A stretch of DNA of 64,000 bases from Pseudomonas extremaustralis (GTDB taxonomy: Bacteria; Pseudomonadota; Gammaproteobacteria; Pseudomonadales; Pseudomonadaceae), in NCBI RefSeq assembly GCF_900102035.1, contig NZ_LT629689.1, forward strand, positions 2,108,001 through 2,172,000. Direction: 5' to 3'. Below, piece after piece: positions 18,530 to 27,173 of this stretch. A program made the translations under genes and the position numbers. Under the pieces are notes generated by a model. The model did not search any database. It was not told where the DNA came from and saw only the letters and a program-made list of their open reading frames with translations. Positions within the stretch are counted from its first letter, which is position 1, and each line of letters opens with the position of its first letter.

Positions 18530-19222
18530 TCAGGCGGCCGCGGCCAGGTTGATCGGTGTACCGCGCAGGCTGCGATGCAGGCGCACTTGCAGTTCGTTGC
18601 CGAAGGCGTAGTAGCGGGTGAGCAAGGTCTGGCTGCGCGACGCAAAGCGGTTATAGGCAATCACCGCCGGAATCGCGGCGAACAGGCCGATGGCCGTGGC
18701 GATCAGCGCTTCGGCAATCCCTGGCGCTACCGTGGACAGTGTGGCCTGCTGCACCTGGGACAAGCCGAGGAACGAATTCATGATGCCCCACACGGTGCCG
18801 AACAGGCCGATGTAAGGGCTGACCGAACCCACGGTCGCCAGGAATTGCAGGCCCTTTTCCAGCTCGATTTCCTGCTCGGTGATCGCCACCTGCAGGGCGC
18901 GCTCCACACCTTCGAGCACCGCCGGATCATGGCTGTGCAGGTGTTGGTACTCCTGGACCCCAGCGATAAAGATCGGCGCGATGCCGCCCTCGTCCGCCTG
19001 CACAGCTTCGCGGTACAGCGCCTGCACATCCGGCGCCGCGCGAAAGCGCTGCACAAAATCGTTCATCTGCCGCTCCAGGTGCCGCAACACGCTGCCGCGC
19101 CTGATGATCAGGTACCAACTGAGCAAGGACGCCAGCAGCAACGTAACCATTACCGCCTTGACCAACAGGCTGGCGTCGCTGATCAAGCCCCAGATCGTCA
19201 TATGTTCCATCGTCGCGTGCAT
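18530..19222 (-). CDS. exbB: ExbB/TolQ-family proton channel protein
   Basis: A 230-residue protein with three transmembrane helices, at about residues 18-40, 130-155 and 170-195. It has the family core GSVSPYIGLFGTVWGIMNSF and the helix-3 stretch EALIATAIGLFAAIPAVIAYNRF, as in MotA/TolQ/ExbB proteins. It forms the pentameric channel around ExbD. The gene is 64 bp downstream of the phytase stop, and a weak Pho-like repeat lies in that gap, so it may have its own promoter besides read-through. Confidence 0.96.
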   Translation of the reverse strand: MHATMEHMTIWGLISDASLLVKAVMVTLLLASLLSWYLIIRRGSVLRHLERQMNDFVQRFRAAPDVQALYREAVQADEGGIAPIFIAGVQEYQHLHSHDPAVLEGVERALQVAITEQEIELEKGLQFLATVGSVSPYIGLFGTVWGIMNSFLGLSQVQQATLSTVAPGIAEALIATAIGLFAAIPAVIAYNRFASRSQTLLTRYYAFGNELQVRLHRSLRGTPINLAAAA

Positions 19223-19267
19223 GATGAATCTCCCCTATCCGTTTTAACGTGCAGTGATTAAAAAGCC

Positions 19268-19285
19268 GTGACCAAGTGATGACCG
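19268..19285 (-). promoter_or_regulatory. Weak Pho-box-like direct repeat upstream of exbB
   Basis: On the minus strand this reads CGGTCATCACTTGGTCAC: two 7-base half-sites spaced by four bases, as in the PhoB consensus CTGTCAT-N4-CTGTCAT. The first half matches 6/7, the second only 4/7. It ends 46 bp before the exbB ATG. On its own it is weak; the stronger box upstream of the receptor gene makes it worth listing. Confidence 0.35.
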
Positions 19286-19286
19286 C

Positions 19287-21152
19287 TCACGGCAACTTCA
19301 ATGCGCGGGTCACATCGCGCCAGGGCACGAACTTGAAGTTCTGGGTCTGCTCGGGCATGCGCTTGCGTCCGTCCTGGACCACCAGCAGGCCTTCGCTCCA
19401 GGGTCCGCCGAGGTTCAGCGCGGTGACTTCCAGGCCATCGGTTTCCGAGGCGCCGTCGATGCCGGCAGCGGCGTTCAAGCCGACCCGGAATGCACCGTGG
19501 ACCGCGAACGGCGGCTCGGCATCCACCACCAGGTAGCTGTCATTGCCTTGGCTCGAGATCACCAGGTAATCGCGCTTGTCGCTCTGGTACAGCGCCAGGC
19601 CCTCGACATCCGCATGCAACTGCGGGCCGACCTTGATCACGCTGGTCAAGGTCGCCGGTTGGTCGGCGCGCGCATCCACCGCCCACACGCCGACGTCTTC
19701 CTCGCCGATGAACAGGCGCTGGCGCTGGTCGTCGGCCACGCAGCCTTCGGGCTGGCTGTCGACCTTGAACTGGCGCACCAGCTCACCCTGCACACGGCCA
19801 TCCGGGGCGCTGAGGCGGTATTGCAGGAAGGTGCCGTCCTTGCCGTTGGCGATCGCATAGAGCTCGCCGCTGACGGGCTGGAACAGGCAGATGCCATAGA
19901 TTTCCTTAAGGGGCGTCGGCACTTCACCGGCTTCGCGCAGTTCGCCGCTTTGGCGGTCGATGCTGAACAGGCTCAGGCTGTTGTGATCGCGATTGCTCGC
20001 CACGGCCAGGTCGACGGTGTGCTGGCCGAGCTTGAAACGGGGGCGCACGTCGACGTTGTTCAAGCGCCCTACCGCCAATTCCTGCAACAGCTTGCCGTCG
20101 AGGTCGTAGGCCAACAGGCCCTGTTTCTTGTTGGTACCGAGTACGCGGCTTTTTGCAGGTTGCTCGGGGTGAATCCAGATCGCCGGGTCATCCGCCGCAT
20201 CGCCCTGGCGCCCGACCGGATCGCTCTGGCGCAGCGCAGCGACTTCCGGCAGCACCGGTTCAGCGGCTACCGGTTTGGCCTGCCAACCGAGCGTGCCCTG
20301 GTACAGCTTGCCGCTGTCATCGTCACGTACCAGCAGTTGTTGACCGTTGAGGCTCAGCTGCTCCGGTTCCTTCAGGCCCGGCAGGGCCAGGCTCGACTGC
20401 TCCTGCCAACGCTCGCCGGTGTGCTGGAACAGGTGCAGTTGCGCGGTCTTCGGGTCCAGCGCGACCATCCCCCCCGGCATCAGCGCCATGGCTCCGGCGT
20501 GGCGCTTGGGATTGTCGAACAGCGCCACCGGCGTGCGTTTCACCTCCGCTTCCGGGTGCGCCGGGTAGGCCCACCAGCCGACGTTGTCCTCATTGACCAC
20601 CAGTTGCCCCGTGGCGTCATCCACCTGGCAGAACTGCGCCGACGGCGGCAATGGCACGCTGCGCACCCGCTGCGCCTGGTCGAGCAGCGTCGCGCCATGA
20701 CCCACCAGCCACTGCTCGCCCTTACCCTCTTCGCCCACCAGGAACACAAAGAGGTTGGCAGCCCCATCGCGGTACAGGCACAGGCCGTTCACCGGGAAGT
20801 CGCGGGGTGGCAGGTACAACGGTTGACCAAAGGTCCTGGCGGCGGCATCGAGGTTGATCAGCACGGCCTGCTGGCGATGGTTGTCGAGGCTGGCGACCAG
20901 CACTTGAGCACCGGCGGCGCGGGTGTCGAGGCTGCTGAAGTTGCCGTCGAAGCGCGCCCGTTCGGCGCCGTTTTTGTCGACCAGCAACAGGCCGTCGCGG
21001 GGGCTGGCGGCCAGGCGTTCGCTGGCGTTGGGCAGGAAGACGACGGCTTCGGCATTCAGGTTCGGGGCCCAGGGGGTCAGGGCCAGGTCGGCGGCGAAGA
21101 CGTAGCCGTTGGTGACCAGGGCCATCAGCAGGCAAAGCTTGGAAATTCTCAT
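19287..21152 (-). CDS. Beta-propeller 3-phytase
   Basis: A secreted or periplasmic 621-residue phytase that releases phosphate from inositol hexakisphosphate with Ca2+. A signal peptide covers residues 1-21 (LCLLMALVTNGYVFA). Two propeller-like halves follow. The C-terminal half carries the typical sequence DDPAIWIHPEQPAKSRVLGTN, LNNVDVRPRF and CVADDQRQRLFIGEEDVGVW; the N-terminal half is more divergent and may be a regulatory or auxiliary domain. I chose the ATG at 21152 because it opens directly onto a signal peptide; the upstream frame runs through a REP repeat. It lies downstream of a TonB-dependent receptor and upstream of exbB-exbD-tonB. Confidence 0.93.
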   Translation of the reverse strand: MRISKLCLLMALVTNGYVFAADLALTPWAPNLNAEAVVFLPNASERLAASPRDGLLLVDKNGAERARFDGNFSSLDTRAAGAQVLVASLDNHRQQAVLINLDAAARTFGQPLYLPPRDFPVNGLCLYRDGAANLFVFLVGEEGKGEQWLVGHGATLLDQAQRVRSVPLPPSAQFCQVDDATGQLVVNEDNVGWWAYPAHPEAEVKRTPVALFDNPKRHAGAMALMPGGMVALDPKTAQLHLFQHTGERWQEQSSLALPGLKEPEQLSLNGQQLLVRDDDSGKLYQGTLGWQAKPVAAEPVLPEVAALRQSDPVGRQGDAADDPAIWIHPEQPAKSRVLGTNKKQGLLAYDLDGKLLQELAVGRLNNVDVRPRFKLGQHTVDLAVASNRDHNSLSLFSIDRQSGELREAGEVPTPLKEIYGICLFQPVSGELYAIANGKDGTFLQYRLSAPDGRVQGELVRQFKVDSQPEGCVADDQRQRLFIGEEDVGVWAVDARADQPATLTSVIKVGPQLHADVEGLALYQSDKRDYLVISSQGNDSYLVVDAEPPFAVHGAFRVGLNAAAGIDGASETDGLEVTALNLGGPWSEGLLVVQDGRKRMPEQTQNFKFVPWRDVTRALKLP

Positions 21153-21175
21153 GAACAAACAAAATCCTTGTTTTG

Positions 21176-21274
21176 CAGGGGCGAGCTTGCTCGCGAAGCA
21201 CGTCAACGATGACGTGGACCGTCTGGATGCACGCGGTGCGCTGGCGCTTTTTGCGAGCAAGCCCGCTCCTACAG
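21176..21274. repeat. REP doublet (GTAGGAGCGAGC family)
   Basis: A copy at 21176-21197 (CAGGGGCGAGCTTGCTCGCG) faces an inverted copy at 21249-21274 (TTTTGCGAGCAAGCCCGCTCC). It sits in the gap between the receptor gene and the phytase gene, where an RNA hairpin could set different expression of the two. Confidence 0.85.
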
Positions 21275-21290
21275 TGGGGTGTGGTGGGGG

Positions 21291-23804
21291 TTAGAAATGG
21301 GTGAAGGTCAGGCCGACTTTGTAGGTCGGGCCGTACTCTTCGTACTGGCCGTTGTAGCTGCGGTTGCCGGTGTAGACGAAGTACGACTCATCGGTGAGGT
21401 TCTGCGCCTCGAAGCTCACCTGCAGGTTCTTGGTCAGCGAGTAGCGCGCGCTGAAATCGACGAAGGTCTGTGCGTCGACGTGCAGGTCGTGGGCCTTGTC
21501 GTTGATCGAAGCCAGCTCGTAGAGGTAGGCCGACTTGTAGTTGGCCGACAGGCGCAGGCTGAGCTTGTCGTTTTCCCAGCCGAGCATCAGGTTGCCGACG
21601 GTGTCCGACTGGTTGGGCAGGCTGATGTTGCGTTTGCGGTTGCGACCGCTGCTGCTGTCGAAGCCTTCGATGTCCGCGCTGGACCGGCTGAAGGTAGAGT
21701 TGGCGCCGATCAGCAGGCCGTTCCAGGGTGCGGGCAGCCAGTCGAATTTCTGTGAGTAGGCCAGTTCCAGGCCGTAGAGCTTGGCGCTATCGCCGTTGGC
21801 GTAGGTGTGGGCTTCGGCGAAGTTGGTCCAGGCGCCGGTGCCGGCCAGGTCGTTGTTGTAGACGAAATTCTTGATGTCCTTGTAGAACACGAACGCCGAC
21901 ACGGTTCCGGCGCGGCCCATGAAGTGTTCGATGCCCAGGTCCAGATTGCTCGACTCCAGGGGCTTGAGGTCCGGGTTGCCGAAAGTGGCTTCGTCATCGT
22001 CGATGACAAACCCCGGCGCCAGTTGGCCGAAGGTCGGGCGTACCACGGATTTGGTCCAGGCCGCGCGCACTTGGGTGTTTTTGTCGATCTGGTAGCGCGC
22101 ATGCAGGCCCGGCAGCCAGTGGTGATAGCGACGCTTGGTCTCGGTGGGGGTGAACACGCCATCGGTGGCGCCGGTGCCCTTGGCTTCGAACTCGGTGCCC
22201 TCGTAGCGCAGGCCGGCGATAAAGCGCCAGTCGTCGATATCGACGGTATTCATCAGGTAACCGGCGTTGATGTCTTCGCGAATGGTGAAGTCGTTGACCC
22301 GCGATTCGGTCTCGTCATAGAAATCCGCCGCGTTGAGGCTGCCGATCAGTTGCTTGATGCGGCTGGCGCTGATGCCCGGCCCGTAGTTGCCGAGACGGTA
22401 GTCGACGCTGCCCTTCTGGAACTGGGTGAGGTTGAGTTGGTCGGCGCTGAAGCCCAGGGTGTCGAAGTCTTTGTAGACCCAGGCTTCCAGGTCGTTGTCT
22501 TTGTGGCGCCGACTGACCTTGCCACCGAACTTGACCTGGGACGCATAGCCGCTCAGGTCGTAGTCGCGGGCCAGGTCCAGGCGCAGGTTTTTCTCGGTGT
22601 CCTTGGTGTTCTGTTTTTCCCAGTCGACTTTGTCGAGGGTGAAGTTCCTGGCGTCGTAGAAGCCGCTGCCGATGATCGGGCGTGGCTTGTCCGGGTCGTA
22701 GAAGCCGCTGTTGGCGAAATCGCCGCCGTCAAAGGTGGCGCCGGCAATATGCGCCGGGCTGTCTTCGCTGGACTGGCTGTAGCCGGCCTGGCCGCTGAGG
22801 GTCCACAGGCCGAGCATGCGTTCGCCGCCGAACACGTAGGACTGGATTTTCTGGGTTTCTTCCCGGTTCTTCAGCTTGCGCTTGGCTTCGGCGTCGCCCA
22901 GCTCCCCGGCGGCCTGGGGATCGGCGAATTCGAGACTGGTGGAGTTACGGGTTTCGGTGTCGGTGTAGTGGCTGTAGAGGGTGCGCAGGTAGTAGCTGCT
23001 GAGGTCATCGGGCTTGTAATCGAAGTTCAGGCCGCCGCCGGCGCGCTCGCGGCTGATGTCATAGTCGCGCTGTTCGAACTCGCTGAGTTTGGCGCCGCTG
23101 GTGAAGTCCCAGGTGCCGCCGGTTTCGACGTTGTCCGAGCCGAAGTCGCGCTTCTGCCAGCTCAGCGCGGCCGCCACGCCGAAGTTGTCGATGCCATCGC
23201 CAAGGCTGAAACGGTCACTGGCGGCGCCGGAGAATTTGGGGCTGGTCTGGTGGGTGTTCTTGTCGTAGCTGGCTTCGGTGCTGCCGGTGTAGAACAGGCC
23301 TTTGTGGTCGAACGCCGACAGGCTCTTCACATCGACGGTGCCGCCCAGGGAGTTGGCGTCCATGTCCGGGGTCAGGGTCTTGATCACCGACAGCGACTGC
23401 ACCAGTTCCGAGGGCAGCACATCGAGAGCCACGGCGCGGCGCTCGCTTTCCGGGGCGGGCACCAGGGTGCCGTTGATGGTCACGCTGTTGAGGTCCGGGC
23501 CCAGGCCGCGCACGCTGACAAAACGCCCTTCGCCCTGGTCACGCTCCACGCTGATCCCCGGCAGGCGCTGAGCCGCTTCGGCGACGTTTTCATCCGGCAA
23601 CTGGGCCACGCCGTCGGCATGTACCACGCTCTTGATGCTGTCGGAACTGCGTTGCTCCTTGAGCGCCTGGTCGATGGCGGCCGCCTGGCCGACCACGTCG
23701 ATGTGTTCGGTGGTGGCCGCGTCGGCCGCATAGAGCCGCTCGCTGGTCATCGCCAGGGCCAAGGCGGTAAGCGTAAAGCTGACGAGCCCGGTGCGCTTGT
23801 ACAT
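21291..23804 (-). CDS. TonB-dependent receptor, probably phytate-linked
   Basis: An 837-residue outer-membrane receptor. The signal peptide is residues 1-27. The TonB-box-like segment EHIDVVGQ lies near residue 33, a plug domain at about 50-170 (QLPDENVAEAAQRLPGISVE; SVRGLGPDLNSVTINGT), and a 22-strand barrel follows, ending in a C-terminal phenylalanine (VGLTFTHF). There is no N-terminal signalling (STN) domain, so no surface-signalling role is expected. It heads the set with beta-propeller phytase, ExbB, ExbD and TonB, and a Pho box precedes it. Uptake of phytate or its breakdown products is inferred from that context only. Confidence 0.93.
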   Translation of the reverse strand: MYKRTGLVSFTLTALALAMTSERLYAADAATTEHIDVVGQAAAIDQALKEQRSSDSIKSVVHADGVAQLPDENVAEAAQRLPGISVERDQGEGRFVSVRGLGPDLNSVTINGTLVPAPESERRAVALDVLPSELVQSLSVIKTLTPDMDANSLGGTVDVKSLSAFDHKGLFYTGSTEASYDKNTHQTSPKFSGAASDRFSLGDGIDNFGVAAALSWQKRDFGSDNVETGGTWDFTSGAKLSEFEQRDYDISRERAGGGLNFDYKPDDLSSYYLRTLYSHYTDTETRNSTSLEFADPQAAGELGDAEAKRKLKNREETQKIQSYVFGGERMLGLWTLSGQAGYSQSSEDSPAHIAGATFDGGDFANSGFYDPDKPRPIIGSGFYDARNFTLDKVDWEKQNTKDTEKNLRLDLARDYDLSGYASQVKFGGKVSRRHKDNDLEAWVYKDFDTLGFSADQLNLTQFQKGSVDYRLGNYGPGISASRIKQLIGSLNAADFYDETESRVNDFTIREDINAGYLMNTVDIDDWRFIAGLRYEGTEFEAKGTGATDGVFTPTETKRRYHHWLPGLHARYQIDKNTQVRAAWTKSVVRPTFGQLAPGFVIDDDEATFGNPDLKPLESSNLDLGIEHFMGRAGTVSAFVFYKDIKNFVYNNDLAGTGAWTNFAEAHTYANGDSAKLYGLELAYSQKFDWLPAPWNGLLIGANSTFSRSSADIEGFDSSSGRNRKRNISLPNQSDTVGNLMLGWENDKLSLRLSANYKSAYLYELASINDKAHDLHVDAQTFVDFSARYSLTKNLQVSFEAQNLTDESYFVYTGNRSYNGQYEEYGPTYKVGLTFTHF

Positions 23805-23877
23805 GAAATCCTCCCCAAGAGTCCGTTGGCGCCAGGCAAAGGGCCCGGCAACTGGGAGGGCACGCTAGGGTCGGGGG

Positions 23878-23895
23878 ATGACGGTTCTATGACAA
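23878..23895 (-). promoter_or_regulatory. Pho box upstream of the TonB-dependent receptor
   Basis: The minus strand reads TTGTCATAGAACCGTCAT. The two half-sites TTGTCAT and CCGTCAT each differ by one base from CTGTCAT and are separated by the canonical four bases. The box ends 73 bp before the receptor ATG, and a TAGCGT candidate -10 follows ten bases downstream, the geometry of a PhoB-activated promoter. Phosphate-starvation control would fit a phytase operon. Confidence 0.72.
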
Positions 23896-23976
23896 GGATC
23901 GGCGCAAAGCCCCGAAAACCGGGGGTTTGAGCGGGTTCTGGGGGTGGAATGAGCTGAAATGACCTCAACCGATCTG

Positions 23977-24065
23977 ATGTGGAAGGGGGCTTGCTCCCGA
24001 TCGCGGTGGGTCGGCCAGCTGTTTTTTCACTGATGCTCCGCTATCGGGAGCAAGCCCCCTCCCAC
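23977..24065. repeat. REP doublet (GGGGGCTTGCTCCCGAT family)
   Basis: A copy at 23977-24001 (GGGGGCTTGCTCCCGAT core) faces its inverted copy at 24043-24065 (ATCGGGAGCAAGCCCCC). This is a second REP sequence class, different from the GTAGGAGCGAGC repeats elsewhere in the window. The same class recurs at 27070. Confidence 0.88.
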
Positions 24066-24115
24066 TTTTTTTGATCGTTGGTGTGTTTGAGATGAGCTGA
24101 TCCGACCCTCCCCCG

Positions 24116-24133
24116 CCGTCATCCAACCGTCAC
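24116..24133 (+). promoter_or_regulatory. Pho-like box upstream of the GGDEF gene
   Basis: The plus strand reads CCGTCATCCAACCGTCAC: half-sites CCGTCAT (6/7 to CTGTCAT) and CCGTCAC (5/7) with four-base spacing. It ends 52 bp before the ATG at 24186. It is weaker than the box on the other side of the same intergenic region but has the same spacing. Confidence 0.5.
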
Positions 24134-24185
24134 ATCCCTCTGCTGTGCTGGCAGCCATCGCTCATTTTCCGAAGGACCCGCGGCC

Positions 24186-25100
24186 ATGTTTTCCGTGCTC
24201 AAACCCCACCGCTGGAAACTCACCCTGCTGCTGCTCGCGGCCAATCTGGGGCTGATCCTGCACCTGGCCTGCGGCGAGCTCAAAAGCGTCAGCGAGTGGG
24301 TGTGGCTGGACATCTTCGGCGAAGGCGGCTCGGCCCTGCTCGCCCTGGTATGGCTGGGGCTGGTACTGAAAAGCCGCCCCGCCGGACGCGTCACCAACTA
24401 CCTGGCGCTGGGCCTGTCGTGCATTTTCTTTTCCTGGTGGATCGACAGCCTCGATGAATTCATCCGCCTGCCCGCCAGCATCACCTGGGACCACTGGCTG
24501 GAGTCCGGGCCGATGCCGGTGGGCATGATTCTGCTGACCATCGGCATCTACCACTGGCACCGCGAACAACTGGCAATCAGTGCGCAGATGGAAAAACGCG
24601 AGCGGCTGTTTCGCGAGCATCGGCTGTTTGACAAGCTCACGCCCCTGGCCGGCGCCGACTACCTCAAGCGCCAGTTGGCCGACAGCCTGCAGGACAGCCG
24701 CGACCAGCAGCAACCGCTGTCGCTGCTGGCCCTGGACCTGGACAACTTCGCCGCGATCAACCGGGCCTACGGGCATGCCGAGGGCGACGCGGTGTTGCAG
24801 GCCCTCAGCCATTTGCTGCTGCTCAACCTGCGCCGCCAGGACCTGCTGTGCCGCCTGGCCGGCGACCGCTTCGTAGTGCTGCTGCCCAATACCGGCGAGC
24901 GCCAGGCCCGGGAACTGGCGCTGGAGTTGCAGCACGCCGTGCGCAGCCTGGCCCACAAGACGCGCCTGCAGGGCGAGCGCCTGCAACTGGCGGCGACCAC
25001 GGCGGTGGTGATGGCCCTGGACGAGCCACCCCAGGACTTGCTCAAGCGCCTGAACCTGGCGCTGGCCAGGGCCAAGCAACCGCTGGCGAAAAGTGCCTGA
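24186..25100 (+). CDS. Membrane GGDEF-domain protein with degenerate active site
   Basis: A 304-residue protein with four N-terminal hydrophobic helices (about residues 10-30, 46-62, 72-90 and 112-125), a short coiled linker and a C-terminal GGDEF domain (about 140-300; LLALDLDNFAAINRAYGHAEGD is the conserved first half). The signature motif that binds metal and GTP is AGDRF at residues 225-229 instead of GGDEF/GGEEF. The Glu needed for catalysis is replaced by Arg, so diguanylate cyclase activity is unlikely. It may sense and transmit, or bind nucleotide. It is followed one base later by an AraC-type regulator gene, so the pair is co-translated. Confidence 0.88.
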   Translation: MFSVLKPHRWKLTLLLLAANLGLILHLACGELKSVSEWVWLDIFGEGGSALLALVWLGLVLKSRPAGRVTNYLALGLSCIFFSWWIDSLDEFIRLPASITWDHWLESGPMPVGMILLTIGIYHWHREQLAISAQMEKRERLFREHRLFDKLTPLAGADYLKRQLADSLQDSRDQQQPLSLLALDLDNFAAINRAYGHAEGDAVLQALSHLLLLNLRRQDLLCRLAGDRFVVLLPNTGERQARELALELQHAVRSLAHKTRLQGERLQLAATTAVVMALDEPPQDLLKRLNLALARAKQPLAKSA

Positions 25101-25101
25101 G

Positions 25102-26139
25102 ATGGCCGTCAAAACCAGTTGGTATGAAAGCGACAGCCGCTTCATCCCCGGACATTACCAACCCGCCACGCTGATCGACCTGGCGTTGTCCCGCGACATC
25201 GACAGCCATCGCCTGCTGCGCGGCACCGGGCTGTTCCATGAGGACATTCTGGCCGGTCACGCGCGCCTGAGCCCGCAGCAGTTCCTCGGCCTGATCGGCA
25301 ACAGCCGCAAGCTGCTGGACGCCGACGACAGCAGCTTTCTCTTCGGCCAACGCCTGCTGCCCGGCTATTACGGCGCGGCCAGCCACGCCCTGGGCCATGC
25401 GCAGAACTTGCACCAGGCGCTGGAGATCCTGATCCAGCAACAGGTGCTGCTCAGCCCATTGGTCACCCTGCAACTGGAGCTGGATGAGCACCACGCCTAC
25501 CTGTATTGGTTGGACAGTTGCGGTGCCGGCGAGCATTGGCGATTCCTGCTGGAAGCCAGCATGACCTCACTGGTTGCCATGAGCCAATGGCTCGGCGGCC
25601 AGCGCCTGCCGTGGGTGTGCAGTTTCAGCCACGCCGAGCCGCGTTACGTCGAACAGTACTGGGTGCACCTGGGGGAAACCACGCGCTTCGAGCGTCCGCT
25701 GGACATGATGTGCATCCCCCGCCAATACCTCACCGGCGCCTGGCCCGGCGCGTCGGCCACCGCCGGCCAGGTCGCACGTCGGCACGCTCGCGAGCAGATC
25801 GAACAACTGGGCTTTGCCGCCAGTTTTCTCGACTGCCTCTACGAGTACCTACACGATCAGGTGCGCCAGCCGCCCAGCCTGGAACAAGCCGCCCTGGCCT
25901 TCGCCATGAGCCCGGCGACCCTCAAGCGCAAGCTGCACAAGCACCACACCGGTTTTCAACAGCAGGTCGACCGGGTGCGCAAGCAGGTGGCGCTGCACCT
26001 GTACCAAGTCAAGGGCTACAGCAATGACGAGGTGGCCGCGTACCTGAACTTCAACGACGCGGCGAATTTCCGCCGCGCGTTCAAGCGCTGGACCGGCAGC
26101 ACACCCAACCTGATCCGCCAGTTGTTCAACAACCGCTAG
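25102..26139 (+). CDS. AraC-family transcriptional regulator
   Basis: A 345-residue regulator with an N-terminal arabinose-binding-like ligand domain of the OruR/ArgR subgroup (about residues 15-195) and a C-terminal double helix-turn-helix DNA-binding domain (about 245-345; FAMSPATLKRKLHKHHTGFQ and SNDEVAAYLNFNDAANFRRAFKRWTG). I chose the ATG at 25102, one base after the preceding stop; a GTG three codons earlier is possible. It overlaps the tail of the opposing LysR gene by 14 bases. It is probably regulated together with the degenerate GGDEF protein. Targets are unknown. Confidence 0.92.
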   Translation: MAVKTSWYESDSRFIPGHYQPATLIDLALSRDIDSHRLLRGTGLFHEDILAGHARLSPQQFLGLIGNSRKLLDADDSSFLFGQRLLPGYYGAASHALGHAQNLHQALEILIQQQVLLSPLVTLQLELDEHHAYLYWLDSCGAGEHWRFLLEASMTSLVAMSQWLGGQRLPWVCSFSHAEPRYVEQYWVHLGETTRFERPLDMMCIPRQYLTGAWPGASATAGQVARRHAREQIEQLGFAASFLDCLYEYLHDQVRQPPSLEQAALAFAMSPATLKRKLHKHHTGFQQQVDRVRKQVALHLYQVKGYSNDEVAAYLNFNDAANFRRAFKRWTGSTPNLIRQLFNNR

Positions 26140-27007
26140 CCAGGCGCTCGCGCAAAAACTCCACCAGCGCCTGCACCGGCCGTGAGCTTTGCCGATGCTG
26201 GGGATACACCGCCGACAGGGTCAGGGGGTCGGGGGCGAAGTCGTCGAGGATGCTCACCAGGCGGCCGTCCTTCAGCGCGTCGCCGACGATAAAGGTCGGC
26301 AAGTAAGTGACGCCCAACCCGGCGATGGCCGTGTCGCGCAGCAGCTCACCGTTGTTGACGCGCATGCGCCCGCTGACGCTCAGCGCCTGTACCTTGCCCT
26401 TGAAGCGCCATTGCACCTGGCGACCATGCCCGTAGGGCAGGCAATCGTGGTCGGCGAGGTCATCGGGCAGCAACGGCGTGCCGTGCCGCGCCAGGTAGTC
26501 GGGGCTGGCGCAATACACCCGTGGGATGCTGGCGATGCGGCGCGCGATCAAGGTGGAATCTTCCAGGGTGCCGATCCGCAGCACCAGATCGTAGCCTTCG
26601 CCGATCAGGTCCACGGGGCGGTCGCTGAGGTCGACTTCCACCGACACCAGGGGATGGCGCTGCAAGAACAGCGGCAGCAGGCAACCCAGGTGGGCCATGG
26701 CGAACGACAACGGCGCGCTCAGGCGCAACGTGCCACGCGGCTCGCTGTTCTGGCCGGCGATGCCCTGCTCCACTTGCTCGACTTCACCGAGCAGGCGCAA
26801 GGCGGACTCGTAGTAACTCTGGCCCAGGGGGGTGATATCCAGGCGGCGGGTGGAGCGGTTGAGCAAGCGCACGCCCAGGCGGTCTTCGAGCTGGATCAGG
26901 CGGCGGCTGACGAATTGCTTGGACAGTCCCAATTGCTCGGCGGCGGCGGTGAAGCTGCCGGATTCCATGACCTGGCAGAACAGGCGCATGTCTTCGAAGG
27001 GGTTCAT
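26126..27007 (-). CDS. LysR-family transcriptional regulator
   Basis: A 293-residue LysR protein: helix-turn-helix at residues 1-60 (SFTAAAEQLGLSKQFVSRRLIQLEDRLG) and a substrate-binding domain of the type seen in the large DsdC/aromatic subgroup (about 88-290). The ATG at 27007 gives the normal start MNPFEDMRLFCQVME; the longer frame adds nothing recognisable. It lies downstream of the YcaC-like hydrolase operon on the same strand, with a REP doublet between, and may regulate that operon. The last 14 bases overlap the AraC gene tail-to-tail. Confidence 0.93.
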   Translation of the reverse strand: MNPFEDMRLFCQVMESGSFTAAAEQLGLSKQFVSRRLIQLEDRLGVRLLNRSTRRLDITPLGQSYYESALRLLGEVEQVEQGIAGQNSEPRGTLRLSAPLSFAMAHLGCLLPLFLQRHPLVSVEVDLSDRPVDLIGEGYDLVLRIGTLEDSTLIARRIASIPRVYCASPDYLARHGTPLLPDDLADHDCLPYGHGRQVQWRFKGKVQALSVSGRMRVNNGELLRDTAIAGLGVTYLPTFIVGDALKDGRLVSILDDFAPDPLTLSAVYPQHRQSSRPVQALVEFLRERLASGC

Positions 27008-27069
27008 TGTCGCTTCTCGGTGGACAGTTTGGAGTCTTATAACCGGATGGTCGCGACACCACAAATCAA

Positions 27070-27158
27070 ATGTGGGAGGGGGCTTGCTCCCGATGGCGAT
27101 GGTTCAGACACAGAGGCTGTGACTGTCACACCGCTATCGGGAGCAAGCCCCCTCCCAC
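27070..27158. repeat. REP doublet (GGGGGCTTGCTCCCGAT family)
   Basis: A copy at 27070-27094 and an inverted copy at 27136-27158, nearly identical to the doublet at 23977-24065. It is located just after the YcaC-like gene stop and before the LysR gene. Confidence 0.9.
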
Positions 27159-27173
27159 AAGGCATTACCGGCG

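Larger units (their letters stand above)
23805..24185. other. Divergent intergenic region: two Pho-like boxes and a REP doublet
   Basis: This 381-bp gene-free region separates the receptor gene (minus) from the GGDEF gene (plus). It contains a Pho box for the minus strand (23878-23895), an REPIN-like doublet (23977-24065) and a second Pho-like box for the plus strand (24116-24133). No short gene with a convincing start is seen. Confidence 0.75.

Noticed and set aside
18073..18660. A long N-terminal extension of TonB
   Set aside because: It runs through exbD and exbB in another phase; the membrane anchor begins right after the ATG at 18072.
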